A DNA stretch of 64,000 bases from Corythucha ciliata (taxonomy: Eukaryota > Arthropoda > Insecta > Hemiptera > Tingidae): positions 16,616,001-16,680,000 of the forward strand of contig CM075937.1 of NCBI GenBank assembly GCA_038030265.1, in the 5' to 3' direction. Below the pieces are notes generated by a model. It ran no database searches. It worked only from the letters and a program-made list of their open reading frames with translations, and was not told where the DNA came from. This document shows positions 1 through 13,900 of the stretch, one piece after another. A program made the translations under genes and the position numbers. Within the stretch, counting starts at the first letter, position 1; each line of letters opens with the position of its first letter.

Positions 1-1595
1 CTCTTTGAAATTTTAGATGGGTGAATGAAATAATAAACGTGAACTATGCAGTCTTAGGCGAATAAATAAAGTAACGGTAGCAAAACATAAAATAGTGGGG
101 AGGGCACGACCCTTTAGGACAAAATTATGGGTCGCGACCCAAGTGTGGGTAACAGACGGCGACCCAGCCAGGAAAAGCCCGCGACTCATAGGCTGAAAAC
201 CACTATCAAACCCAACCACTATCAAAATATTGGAGATTACAAGTCGTTTGGCCTCATTTTTGAAGATTCAGTCTAGTCTAGCAAAATAATTAGTACTATC
301 GTGATCATTAAAGGTTTCTACAATGTCACACCTAACGAAAACGAAGAACCATAGACAGGATTTCGAAGTATTGACAAATTTGCCTAAATTTGACGAGCTG
401 TATCTAAGAAACGGTAATACATTTAGAACCAGCTTTAGGCTGGTTTTCTCAGAAATTTTCTCAACTTTGAAAAGTTACTTCGAAGCCACAACTGAAAAAT
501 GGCTAGTTTAGCGTGAAATAGCCAAAACCCCAAAAAGTCCCAAATTTTTGTGGTTTTTCGAGAACTCCAGGATGATCCCGATGTCTTTCGAGGTCAACAA
601 TTTGAGCACGTCATACCAGCACCATCCCAGACAATATAAAATAAAAAAATCATCTACCCTAATTATTGCAACCTGACCCCCCTTATTAGTTCTTATTTTA
701 CTGGACTACTAAGCTTAGTGGTAAAATTACCAGATTTTGGCCAAAATAATGATTTTTGAGCCTAATTAAATATCCATTTATAAGCCAGAATCGACATTTT
801 TTGCACTTAAGGGTTGGTCGACAAGGTCCGTATAAGCTCTTGAGTTCAGCTTGGGGATTAAACAGAACTTTGAATCCACGTGGTTGACCCGGGCCTGAAT
901 CACAATTTTCTCAATTAAATACAAGGTAAATTGACTTACAGAGGTATGCTCGTAACTAAGGAAATTTTTGTCAAAATTGAGGTCACGGGAGTAAAAAAAT
1001 AATGACCAGTAATGACCAATAATGACCAAATAGTGACCAAACTTCACATATAAAGCTTCCCCTCCCATGGTTTCGTTTCTCCCTTGGAATTTCTTTGTAG
1101 ATCAAGCAAAACATGAATGAAAAGTCAAAATAAGTGCCTGGAAATTTTTTAAAAGCGATATAATTTGGCGGAGTTGTTCCTTAGACCTCATGTACCGTTT
1201 TAAGGCCCAGTTAATTGACACGTACCACGTGAAGCCCCGTGTATTCAGTACAGACAGCACTCGGCGCAGTAACAAGTGAGTTTATTGCAAGGAAGGGCTT
1301 CCCTGCTCCCCGCGACAATCACGCTCACGAGCATTTCTTAGATAGGTTGGACAATAAAGCTGAAGTTTAAAAGTGTTCCCTGTCATGTACAAAAGTAGAA
1401 GTAATTTAGTATTTTAGTATAAGAATATAAGATTAATGGTGTCCTTCGACCAGAATTCCGGCCTCGAACTTAGCCGTATTCATTCTCTGTCGACATCGAG
1501 GAATTTGTTTGAATCACCTGGGGCCTTAGTATCTAAAACTCGTGCGAAAATGCCGCTAGACGTGATTGCTATGGCGGGATGATGTTATTTCTTAT
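1..1595. other. No gene recognised; sequence upstream of the adaptor gene exon
   Basis: AT-rich sequence with no convincing coding exon, RNA gene or transposon protein. Short open frames are scattered and have neither known motifs nor good splice contexts. A GC-richer stretch near 1200-1350 ends in an AATAAA-like motif and could be an old LTR remnant, but I found no partner copy. The missing first exon of the LDLRAP1-like gene could lie here or outside the window; I did not find it. Confidence 0.5.
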
Positions 1596-1599
1596 TCGG

Positions 1600-1790
1600 C
1601 GTCCTTGGATCCCGCATGAGGCTTTTTCCCCGACCGTTCATACTAAGGCCCCTGGCCGCATTCCCAGGATGGAGCAGGACAATTCACACCCTCACCATAC
1701 GAGCATATTGGTCGATGTGCGGTTTGTTGTAAAAACACCACCGAGAACCCTTAATACGAAGCCAAATGTTTCGGGGCGCTTATATTATTG
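1600..1790 (-). mobile_element. Old, diverged SINE copy (family A)
   Basis: The stretch around 1680-1770 has the same order of blocks as the middle of the better preserved SINE at 5537-5837: a GTGCGGTTTGTTG block, then a CACCACCGAGAACCC block, then an ACGAAGCC block, with many substitutions. The tRNA-like part is not recognisable here. The call rests on similarity to the other copy and is moderate at best. Confidence 0.4.
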
Positions 1791-2204
1791 TTAATTGGAA
1801 CGGTGGCGAGGTCTCTGCGTTGATGAGTGTCACGAAAACTCATTGTTTAACGAGAAAATTGCTGAACTTAGCTCTACCTTAAAAGAATTTCTAAAAGTTT
1901 CACAACTGAGATGATATTTATCCTGCACCTGCAGCAGTTTTCTTTGCTCCAACCATTACACTTGGGAGCCCTGCAATCACTTCTTTCACAGGAACATTGT
2001 CCTGCTGGCAATAATGCGTAATTCTCCCGATTTAAAAAGTGGCCGCAGAAATGTTGATTATCTTTCTTTTATTGAAAAAAGTCCCTCCTTTTAATTTTTT
2101 AAAAAATTTCTCATCCCATGACGTCATGGCACAAACAATAATAATTGGTTGAAAATTAAGAGCATACCTCTTTAGTCTATTTACCTTGAATTAAATACCC
2201 GTTT

Positions 2205-3485
2205 TGACCAAAAATCGCCAGATTCGAGGTAAATACACTAAATTTATTTTTAAGGTGGAATCGCCAGTTTTGCGAAGAGCTTTCAAGTCCAGCCGGTTTC
2301 CATTCCAGGGGGGGGGGGGAGGTGTTTCCTTTCAGGATCCAGCGCAGTGTCCGGCCAGTTTTCAGTGTAAACGTTAAAACTTCAATTTTGGGTTGAAACT
2401 CGTCAGTTTTGTGATAACATTTCTGGTTTTGAGGTAAAACCTCCAGTTTCAGGGTAAGATATTCTTATTGAGGGAAACTGATTAACAGTACTAAGTCACG
2501 AGTTTTGTAGAGAAATATTCAGTTTTTTATATCAGACGTCAGATTAGGCTTGAAATCGTCTTTTTTGTGTTGAAATCGTCATTTCTCAAGGCAGAGTCGT
2601 TGGGTTTGGCGTAAAATTAACAGTTTACGGAAAAGCACCAGTTTTGCTGTGATATTGTTAGTTTTGAAGTAAAATTATCCATTTTGGGGGAACCGCCAGT
2701 TTTTTGGAAAAATCGACAGTTTAGGAAAGTTTTTGGGATGAAATCGTATGTTTTGAGATTAAAACAGTCAGTTTTGTCAAGAACCAAGAAGGGAGGGGGG
2801 GAGTAAATATTCATTTTTGAGGTTTCATACCTTCAAATTTGGTTTTGGGGTAAAATTGCCAATTTTGTAATGACGTCATCAGTTATGGGGCAACACGCCA
2901 GCTTTGCCGTGAAATCGTCTGTTTTGGTATAAAATCATCTGTTTGGGGGGGGGGGGACTTCAGTTACAGTGTGACATTGTCAGTTTTGGAGTAAAAAATC
3001 CAATTTGGGGGAGGGGGAATCGTCATTTTTGGTGCAAAATATTCATTTTTGAAATGGAACAGAAACATTTTTTTTAGGTAGGTTAAAGTCGTCAGTTTTG
3101 TAGAGACATTTTCAGTTTGGTGCGGGGGGGGGGGTAACACGTCAGCTTTTGGTGAGAAATCGTACGTTTTTTGAGTGAAATCGCCACTTGATGAGGGATA
3201 AAATCGGCAGTTTCTGATTAAAATGGTCACTTTTGGTAAGATCAATCGTTTTTCATCAGTTTGGCTTTAAACCCGCCAGTTTTAGGGTGAACACATCAGT
3301 TTTGGGATAAGGCCTTGTGTTTTAAAACTGCCAGTTTGTGCTGTGAAATCTTTAGTTTTGGATTAAAATCGCTAGTTTTTAAGTAGAATATTTAGTTGTA
3401 AAGCGAAATCTGTAGTTATTTCGAAAAACGTGAGTTTTGAGTCAGTTTTTTTTTTTTTTTTTTTGCGTTAGTTTTGGGTTAAAAA
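2205..3485 (+). repeat. Degenerate short tandem array, family F4 (TCGTCAGTTTTGG type)
   Basis: About 1.28 kb of imperfect repeats of roughly 20-30 bp, each built on 'aaatcgtcagttttggggt' followed by a variable AT-rich linker. Neighbouring units differ by several substitutions and by length. The array is broken by three poly-G runs (2308-2319, 2945-2956, 3124-3134) and ends near a poly-T tract at about 3447. The core TCGTCAGTTT is shared with family F2 arrays elsewhere in the window, so F4 and F2 may be related. It is not coding: every frame contains stops. Confidence 0.7.
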
Positions 3486-5284
3486 TTGTTCTACTTATTA
3501 CATTTCCAAGACGGAATCAGGAATAGCAGGCTAAAACCGATTCCCAACGGGGGATGTTATATGTAGTTTTTGATGGTTATCTTCTGTCCACGCTTGGATC
3601 AAGGGCTGGCTACGCTCCTTATGTATAAACCAAGAGAAATGCATCAAGGGGGCAGGAAATGGTGATGTATACTATAGGGTTGATGATGGAAAGGTGGTGG
3701 TTTGGTCCCATTAAAAACAGGCTATCACTAACTTTTAAAAGAGTTATTAATTAGAATAAATCTGAATTAATGAGGTGAAAAACTTCGATAAAACAATTCA
3801 TTCTCCCGACCACTTATACCCTTTGTTGTAAAGCTTTTGATTTATTGTCCTCGTAAAAGTTATTACTCCGCATTTTTTCCCTTCATTTTAACGAAAGAGA
3901 TTACCTGAAGGTATATCCCCTTCATTCTTTTTCGGAATCCAATCTACTTCCCATTCTTCGAGATCATTTTCTTCTTGTGAGATTCTTTAGAAAAGAAATT
4001 CATTTGATAATAGCGTAATATTGCCTGTGAAATTAGTGCAACACCAGGTGGTGGGCTAGGTGGAGGGGGTGAATAAGGTTATATTTAGGTCTTGGCACGA
4101 TGAACCGTGCAATCTTGGACTCGATCCAAATTTTTTATCTTTTATAAAAAGTCTTTTTCTTTACAGTCAATATCCCCTCTCGCCTTACAATATATTTTTT
4201 AATTGTATCGAAAGGATATTTTTTTGTGGGTAGGGGGGTTGTGCTCCGGTTTATAACAGGGGCGAGCGCTTGGGAATTTTGAGAGGGGCTGAACCACGTC
4301 GGCGGAACCATCTGGATGTGACACCTGAAAATGATGAAAGTTCCAATGGCGCGGGTTTTAAAGGTACATGAAGGGAATGGTGGAGGTGGGTCTTAGATTG
4401 TCGAGTGATCTGGCGGCTTTATAATTCCCGGGACGTGGTATATTCATTCGCTTTATTTCCTCGAATTTGACTTCTGGGAGAAAGCAATGAATTACAACTG
4501 TTAAGTCTGGCTTTCCAACTCCCCTCCCTCCAATCAACCACCTACAACCTTTCTAACACTCCTTGATCAATAGTACCTTTTGAAAACTCCCTCCTTCATC
4601 ATCCATAATATTGCTAATTAGTTTATAACGCGAATGATGAAAACGTTCACGGTGTATCTTTTCCCATTCCTTCGACTTACAGTTTATTTATTCAAAGAGG
4701 ATTAGCTGAATGGTATAAACGGTGTCTTTTCATAAACAGATGAAGAGGCTGCGAGATGAATTCCTAATATATCAGAACGTTATATTTGTTTTTGTTGCTG
4801 AACACGCGCTGTCATTCCACCAATATGTGGTTTCAAATCATTTAATTTACAGTTGATTTCCCAGGCCATAAACGAGACTTAAAACATTTTGCTCTCCAAG
4901 GTGATGTGTGGCGAGAGGAGCCAGGAAATAAATATTGCCATCTAACCCCTTATACGAACCGAGATTTAATTTTTTTCAACTGCTAAAATGCTGTTTTATG
5001 AGGCCTTGAACTCGAACGAGGAAGCAAATTTATCAGAATAAATCTATCTATCTATATTTTTCTTTTTTAAAAAGGGTACTTGTCAAGGTCCAAAAAGAAC
5101 GATCGACCTGAAGACAATAATTTCCTACACCTTTGACATGTAAGATAGTGCAAGAGATAGAATTAGCGAATTTCAATAAAAATATGCGATTTTTGTTTTC
5201 AATTTTCCCTTGGATTCCATAAACTACAGTTTTTCAAATCAAGATTTGCTTATGATACCCTATTTTTCTCTTTTTTGTTCAAAG
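3486..5284. other. Unannotated sequence, probably an intron of the LDLRAP1-like gene
   Basis: No coding exon, RNA gene or recognisable repeat. It ends at a good splice acceptor (pyrimidine-rich tract then AAG at 5282-5284). A short TATC microsatellite lies near 5041-5055. Confidence 0.4.
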
Positions 5285-5466
5285 AATTGAGTGACGAATG
5301 CTGGGATCTCACACCGAAATCCAAACTGGAGGTGCACGAACTTCCACAGCCGTGTTCATCGTTTGAAGGAATTGCTTTCGACGTCAAGTACATCGGTAGC
5401 ACAAAAATCGACTCGCCAGGAAATCCTAAGGCGACGGCTGATGCTGTTAAGACTATTGTAAACATC
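5285..5466 (+). CDS. LDLRAP1: LDLRAP1-like exon: start of PTB domain
   Basis: Acceptor TTCAAAG|AA at 5284/5285 and donor ATC|GTAAGT at 5466/5467. The exon takes two bases to complete a codon from the missing upstream exon, then encodes 60 residues and ends in phase 0. It carries the linker with a CWDL motif and the first PTB strand AFDVKYIGS, then the first helix ADAVKTIVNI. Confidence 0.9.
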
Positions 5467-8400
5467 GTAAGTATAATGGATACTTTGAATAATGTTCAAT
5501 TTTGCGTTTCGGTGTTATTATAGGAACGATACAATGCATAATGTTTTTTTTTTTTTTTTGTCGGGGGCGCCGGGCTTTGAACCCGGCAGGCGCCTAAGCC
5601 TTACTTGGGCTCCTACGCCATACCCAGATCTAACTGTGCACTTCACACCCGTACTACGCGGGCGTTTCGGTCGGTGCGTGGTTTGTTGAACGCACATCGC
5701 CGGGAACGCCCACACGAAGCCGGGTGTGCCGTGTCACAGCTCGCCGCAGCCTTATAGTGTAATGGGCAATGGCTGGATTCGAACCCAGGCCCGCTGGGTT
5801 GCGAAGCGAGCATTACTCGTCTTGTGGAGTTACAATGAGTGCTTATCTTGATTTTGCCTGGAACAATCACCCAATAATTTTGGCGTGCAGACGTGGATTC
5901 AGGATCTGCTCAATGACCGAGAGACACCGTGCGCTTTGCTCTATGAAAATATAGCTTGACTGCCATTCGTTGATTAAAAATAGATGAACGATAGCTAACC
6001 CCCACCATTAAAACGGCTAAACTGACACGGCGAAACTGACGTAGGACCTCAAAATGACGAAAGTGACGATTCGTGTCTTGAAAATGACTAAACTGACTAT
6101 TTGCTAACTAAAAATAATACAAATTAGATAAGTAGCCGTAGTTGCCTACGTTGTCAGTCATACCTTTATGAGGAGTGCCCAAGACAAACCGGTTTCGCCT
6201 GTTCGGCATCTTCAGCATAGACTTTCAAACACTGAAGAAGAAAGCGGTTTGTCTTGGACACTCCTCAACAATGTATGACTGACAACGTAGGCAACTACGG
6301 CTACTTATCTAATTTGTATTATTGCACGCCTTGTATATATAACGATGTTACTAATTCTAACTAAAAATAGCCAAACCTGGATATTCCCGCTTTATTAAAA
6401 TAGCCGATGACTTCACACGCTTCTAAAAACGGCTGAGCTGACAATTATTCGTGCAGCACTGAAAATATCATTTCATGGCCATGCGCTGCGCTGCTGGCTA
6501 AATCGACCATTCAAGCGCCAAAACTGCTGAAACTGACCATTCGAGCCCCGAAAATGGCCAGGTCTGACCATTTGCGTATTTGGCTTGACATACGGATCGC
6601 ACGACCTGGAAACGGATAAACCGACGACCCGTGCCTTGAAAATGGCTAAAGGCCGAACAGTTTATTTTCGAACTAAAAAAATTGTCAAACTGATGGTTCC
6701 TATACACTCAAAAAATTGCAAACTAACTACACGAGCATTAAGAATAGATAAACTGAGGATTATTCGTGGCCATAATGGGTTATTCCTGCCATGAAAATGG
6801 CAAATTATACTGTTCCACACCAAGAATGGCTAAACTTACCATTTTTGCCCATAATTTCATGCTTGACGTACTACTCGCGCCCTATAATTGACAAAACTAA
6901 GTCAATGCGCCCTGAAAATGTTCAAACCAGCCATTCAAACCTCATAATCGGAAAAATTGACTCTATCGCCCTAAAAATAGCTAAACTATCGATTCACGTC
7001 CTTGGAAATATCCAAACTGACGATTCATTCCACAACAATTGCAAAACTAGCTACTTAGTAACTAAATTCCGAGTGTTTGACTCGCTGAGAACGGGCACTG
7101 TACAGTCTCACGAAGCATAAAAACCAATTTCACTAAATTCGCTTGCTGAAAAACCAATTTCACGGATGTTGCCTCAAAAGGCTCAAAGGCTAAAAGACAA
7201 TTTTCGGGGTTCTAGCTCGCAGTAATGACAAATTTATCCGATTTCTTCCGCTAAAAAACAATTTGTGTGATACTAACTTACTAAAACGTCGCAGTTTCGC
7301 AGGCTTCACTCGGTGAAAACTCGTTACCGTGGGTCTGGCTCACTTCGAATAAACAAATTTTACGGAATTATGACGGTTTCGCCTCATTCAAAAGGCAATT
7401 TTGTGGATTTCACTGGCTAAAAGACAATTTTCGAGGCTCTCTGTCTTACTAAAACCAAATTTCTCCGATTTTGCTAGATAAAAAAGGTTATTCGCAATGA
7501 GGAAGTAACACGTTTTCCAAAGTCATGCTGTCGTGATTACTTGGGTACCAAAACTCATGAAAACACGATCCGTTCAAATAAAATCAGGCCCTAGATTGGC
7601 TTATTATTTCTCAATAATAAGTCTTTGTCATCGTATCGCAAAAATTTTTTTGACCCCCCCTCAAAATTTGTAGTTTTACGTTTCAAAGTGCGTAGAATCC
7701 AAATCTGCAAAAAAAAAAAAAAAAATGTCCGTCCGCCGTCCGGGCCATATCTTGCCCTAGGATTGCTCGAAAAAACTCGTTCTTTCGCACATAGACTCCA
7801 TTTGGGGTCTAGTTGGTCCTAACATCTGATCAGTTTGATCAAATAACCTCCTTGGGTTTTATGGGCCAAAAGCGGGTCCAAAATGGGGATTTTCGAAGGA
7901 TTTGGGGTCATAGGGGTGTGGGGTGTCGATCTTCATGTAATTTCAAGCCGGATTTGACTACATCCATGAATAATAAACCCACAGTCGAAATAATAAGGCA
8001 TTGTTCGATAATTCGCAGCGTTTTTTTACTAATTTTTAAAACTATTGTGTTGCGGGGCCCATTTAAAATAGGCTAGATAGGCTGATGACGTAATAACAGC
8101 ATTCGCAAGACCTCAAAATAGCTTCCCACAAATCAAACAATAGGACTTAAGAGAATGGGAAAGACAAGAAGGGGCAAGACATGATAACAGCAATGATGTG
8201 GAGGGTTGGGAGGGGTCACAACCCGTTAACTACGTCTCGAATCACAGACCGGCCGTTTAAGGTAACAAACAAAATTGGCACGTTTTATCATTTCGCTATA
8301 AATCGAAATCAATCATTTACGCACTAATATTCAATCCCTGGTCATATTTAGTCACTTTCTTTCGAAAAAAAAAAACAATGTTTCCAGCGATTATTATTTT

Positions 8401-10935
8401 TTATGTTACTTCCTCATTCTGGCTCGCTATAAAACGCATATTGCTTGGGTTTAACTCACTGATAAACCGTTATCGTGGGTAATTGCTCACTAACAAACCA
8501 ATTTTCTATTATTCCACTCACAATAAATCAATTTCTTGAGATTCAGGCTCACTAAAACTTAACTTTTGCTGGTTTAACTATAATTAATAATTAAAACCTT
8601 GATTTCATGGATTTTCGCCTAATGAAAGACCAATACCGCGGGGTTTGTTTCATTTTAAAAACCTATTTCATAAAGTATGCGTCTAAAAACCCATTTTCGC
8701 GGGTCTACCTCATGTCCAAGGAAACGCAATAACGCTCCTGTCTATTTCCCCGCTTCCTGTGAAGAAGTACACGCTCCAGGTGTGGGATTTTTTCCCTCAC
8801 AAAGTGAAGATTTTGACAACATTATATGCTTGACTGCAATTGATAAAAAAATATTCTAATTATCACACGCTTGATTTCAGTGGCCTCTTCGTAGAGTGGC
8901 TAAAATTGAGGAGGCAAGTTAATGTGCAAATCGTGGAGTCGATGACTTGGAACATTCAAGGCTAAAATAGTGACAAAGGTCTATACTTCATCGCAAAAAG
9001 CGTAAATAATCGCAAACTCACGGCTAAAACTTTGAAAAAGGGCTCATTTGCAGTTCATTTTTTCATTGCGGGAGAAAAACGCTGGAGTGTGGAGCAATTT
9101 GAGAAAATTCTGTATCTTGCGGCTAAAATTGAGTAGAAAATGTACGAGCAGTCACTCAAAGCCGGCTCTACCTACTGTACTGAGTAACCGCCAATTCACG
9201 GTTTCTTGAGGCAACATAATGACTAAAATTAAGAAAAAGTAAAATTAACTAAAACTGACTACAATTAAAAAAAAAAAGCAAAAAAACAAAAACAAAACAA
9301 ACAAACAAAACAATTTGCGGACAAAATTGAGGACAAACGCTCATTCAAGGCCTTTGTGTGAAACCCTGCTAATTCACAACTGAAATTGAGCTTAACCTAA
9401 TATTCGCAGCTAAAATTTTGAAAAATAGCTAATTTTTGGCTAAAATAGAGGAAAAACGCTTATTTGCAGCTTATACGAATCGCAGATGAATTTGAAATAA
9501 TCGGCTGATTCGCAGCATAAATTGCGTGAAAGCGGTAATACTCGGGTAAAACTATAATTCACATGCCTAAGCAGTAAAAAAAATGTACTAGTTGGCGTTT
9601 AAAATTGAGAAAACCCCCTCTCAACTTATATGAGAATATTTCAACTATGTTTTAAAAACAGATTTTGCAAATATTAATAAAACATATTTATCTGGATTCA
9701 TTTGAGAAAACTCGCTTCATTCGTGTCTAAAATCATGAATTAATTCGTATTTAAAAGTCAGAGAAAGCTCTTTTTCACAACAGTAATTTAGAGTAAGTCC
9801 CACTTTGCGTCGTAATTGAGAATAAAACACTAATTCGCGAATATATTTGAGGAAACCCATCGATATGCGGCTGAAACGGCAAAAAACCGCTAAAACACTA
9901 TTAAAAAATACTAATAAACAGCAATTTTTTCTTTTCAAATCAATCGATCCGAGAAAATGTTTGTTTACGACTGAAATCGAGGAAAAGTGGTCATTTGCAG
10001 CTGAAATTGGCGGAATGCTATTGTTTGTGGATCAATTTGAGAAAATCGACTGATTCGTTGCAAACATTTAGGGAAGTTTTAAATATTGGCCAAAGTTGAG
10101 AAATAATTCGAGGCTAACATAGATGAAAAAACGTTTATTCACGGCTTAAATCGAATAAAATCGTATTCGTTTATATTTATGTCATTTATAATAGCTAACA
10201 ATTGCAAAAAAAATCACGAATACAAGATATCTAACCCCTACACTTCAGCAAACCATGATTTCATTTAAACTTTTCTTAGAATTAGCCCTATTTCTCAAGT
10301 TAAGCCGCGAGTTAGCCTTGTTCTCAATTTTAGCCACGAATTAGCGGTTTTCCTTGATCTCACCCACAAATTAGCGTGTTTACTCCAATTTATCAGCAAA
10401 TTAGCGATTTTTTTGTTTTATAAGTGAACTAAATTTTCTCAATTTTAGCTGCGAATTAAATGTTTCCCAATTTTAGCCATGAATTGGTAATTTTTCGCCA
10501 TGTTAGAGCCGTGTTTTACCCCTTAGAATCCCCGAATTCATGTTATCTCAACGAACAAGTCACAATTTTTGTCCATTTCTTCCGTGAATTAGCATTTTCC
10601 GGAACTTTAGTCGTGAATGATCCATCTTGGTTTCAGCTTGAACGTTGATCCCCAATTATCCAATTTATTCAGTTTAGATGCGATTTGTTGTTGTTGTGAA
10701 TTAGCGCTTTCACACAATTTTAGTCGCCAGTTAAATGTTTTTTTAATTCTAGCCGTGTCTTACTGTTAATGCATTTTGTCAATTTTAGACTTGTTTTGCC
10801 AGCTTAGCCTCAATTTTGCCTTCGGAACCAGAGTTTCAGTGAATTAGTGTTATCCAAGTTTTAGCCCTGACTTAGGTTATTTTTCACTTTTAAACGTATA
10901 TCAGAATATCGCCAACTAGCAATTTTTCTCTCATT

Positions 10936-10974
<39 letters not shown>

Positions 10975-13900
10975 GCGAATTTGTGATTTTTCTCAATTGC
11001 CATGAGTTGTCATGTCTTCAACTCTAGCCGCTAATTGGATGTTTTTTGTTTCAAATTTTACTCGCGAATCAACTTTTTTCACGTTTTGACATCAATTTAT
11101 TCAGCACGTTTTCTGAATTTTCAAAATCCCCGAATTTGTGTTTTCACAAGTTGGGCCATAAATCAGCGTTTTTTAAATTATTATTATTATTTAGACCACG
11201 AATTAGTGTTTTTTCACTTTAGCCTCAATTTTATAATCTGAAAATTACTAATATTTATTTATTTATTCATGAGTAAGCAGTATTTTCTGAAAATGTTCCT
11301 CCGAATTGGCAATTTTTATCAATTATCTGCGATACTTTTTGCGAATTTTAGTCTCCATTTTAGCCGCGAATTAGTGGTTTTTACAATTTTAGCAACAAAT
11401 TAGCGTTTTTCATAGTTTTCTCCGCTTAACTAGCGTTTCCTCTCAATTATAGCTGTGATTTAAATTTTGTCTCAATTTTAGCCCCTGTAGTTGCAGGATT
11501 GTTTAATTTTTAATTAATTTTTACTTTTTTTTTTATATAGTCAGTGCTTTTTTTCATCAAGTCACGAATTAGCGGTTCTTGTCAATTTCTGCTACAAATT
11601 AGCGCTTTTCTCTGCCGTGAATGAGCCTGTTTTTTCTCATTTTTAACCGTTTATTCGAGAATTAGCGCTTTTTTTAAAAAATTTATTCGCTATCTATAGC
11701 GATTTTCTCAATTTTAGCGGCGAAGTATCGTTTTTTTCCTGCAAATTAGCGATTTTTCCTAATTTTAGCGTTATTTTGTCGCTTTTCTCCGTGAACTGGA
11801 AATTTTTCTTCTTTTTTTGCTCTCTTCCAGCCACGAATTAGCAATTTATTAATTTTAGCCGCTGATGAACAGCACATGAGCAGTTTTTTCCTCTAAGTTT
11901 TAACTCTAAAATGGCTTTTATGTGTATAAAAGCTTAAAATAAGAGCTTTTTCCTTAAACGTTGCGTAGGGAAACAGTGTATCAGCCTTTACCGCTTTTCC
12001 AAAAATTTCAGCCGCGCAGGTTCTTTGTCTCAATACCTACAAAATATGCCGAGAAGTTTCCTTCAGAAAGCCCGAATTTGTATATTTATCATTTTGAGCC
12101 TTCAGAATAGCGAGTCGAATATTCAGCTACAAAATTCGCTGTGCCCCTTCAATGTTCTACCCACCAGGTCGGTTGGACTAACAATCGTTGAAAGGAGAGA
12201 ATGGCCGCCCAACTGAATATACCAAGACCTTTTTTCACTTATTCCTACATCCATGACCTATAATCCCACTATAGCTTAAAACCTAAAAATCTTCGTCTTA
12301 AAGGTTTTTCGGGGCCCCCTCTGATACTGGCCCGGGGTGGTCAGCCCCCCTAGTCTCTACGTCCGTACGCTACGGCTTATGCTGGTTACTGCACTCATAT
12401 AAAGCTAATCACTTTATCTGCAGCGTTATTTTTTTAATCAAAATTCATCTCTGTGTGAGGTGGAATGGACCTATGAGAACTCGTTCGACCACAAACGCGA
12501 AAGTAGCGAAAAAACATCCCCTCCCCTTTATTGCCCCTCCACGCTTTATGGAAACTATAATGGTGAGTTTTGTGAAATGTAGCCTGACCCGGCCAAAATT
12601 AAAACAAGGCCAAAAATGAGCGTTTTGCGATGTCGTTGGTTCTGGCCGATTTTCTCGACTCCAAAGTGGGCTAGCAAGGTCCACGTGTGTTAAGACCCTT
12701 CCTCGGACTTCAAGGCTAATAATTAAACCTTTAATTTTTTGGTCAATTCTACGAAAAACACCCCGGGGTGATGTCATTGTCATTTGAGGGCCGGGGCATA
12801 GGAACTTTCGCCATCACGCATTTCCTTCTTTCAACACACACAATAGTGAAACATTTTCCGCTTGCAATGTCCCCTTCGGTTCTTGGCAGTATAGATTGGC
12901 GCCCGGTCGCCCCTCCCTTCTCTTCCATCAATCACCCACTTTAGCCACATCTCAACTCATTTTCTCCTGGTCAAGGAGCCACAGGAGGGTATGAAATGTT
13001 AATTTAAAGTTGGCTCACATGATAACATTTCCGTTTCTTCCACTTCGATAATCTCTGTGTTTCCGTTTCTCAAGTTTTACTAATAATTACTGTATAGCAA
13101 CACGAGATATGTATTTTTCGAGTTTGACGTGATATCACTTTTACCTGTTTAAAGTTTGAAATTTAGTTATCGTTAAAAGGGAACGGAGCTGTAATAATCG
13201 CTGCTTTCAGTTCAGTGTGTATTCTTCGTTGTATAATTCAATTCCGCAATCTTTAGAGACAGAGGCCTATACCCTTCCTTCCCACCGCCACAACCAAAGC
13301 TTTTCAATAATCAGATTATACCTTTACTGCAATCACGCCCTAGGGGAAACGGGAAGCTTCCCCTTTTGATTTCCGAGGGAGAGAGCGCATTCTCCACCAA
13401 AACTCTATTGAGGGATAGCAAGAGTGGTGTTGGTGAGGGGGGTGCGTTTAATTACTAGAACGCTGCAGTGCGTCACGTCTAATAAGAGCCTCTCACCCCT
13501 AACCCATATAACCATTACGGTCACGGCTGCAAGAAAAGGGAATGCCGTGACCGTAACTAAAACAACACTGATTATGAGTCTTCAATCGCAATTAGCATTG
13601 AGTTTGTACTTGGAAGTTTGTTTTAAAGAGGGACTTTTAACGAGGACATAATTGAGGTATTTGTAAAGGAAGTGGATGCGAGTATAGGAGAGAGGGAAGG
13701 AGGCTCGCTTTTAACGTTTCTTTCGTAAATAATTCATTTGATGACGAGATTTGTTGAAGACGAAAACAAAATGCAGTCCCCACAGGGTGAAACAATGAAT
13801 AATGTTACAACGCTCGTATGAAACTCGTCACATAACCCAAATCATCCTTCCGGGCCGCTTAGTTTTCCTCTGTCAACGTGAGTAATTAGATTTCAAGGAC

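Noticed and set aside
2205..3485. CRISPR-like array
   Set aside because: Units are degenerate and uneven, with no constant repeat and unique spacers, in a eukaryotic sequence.
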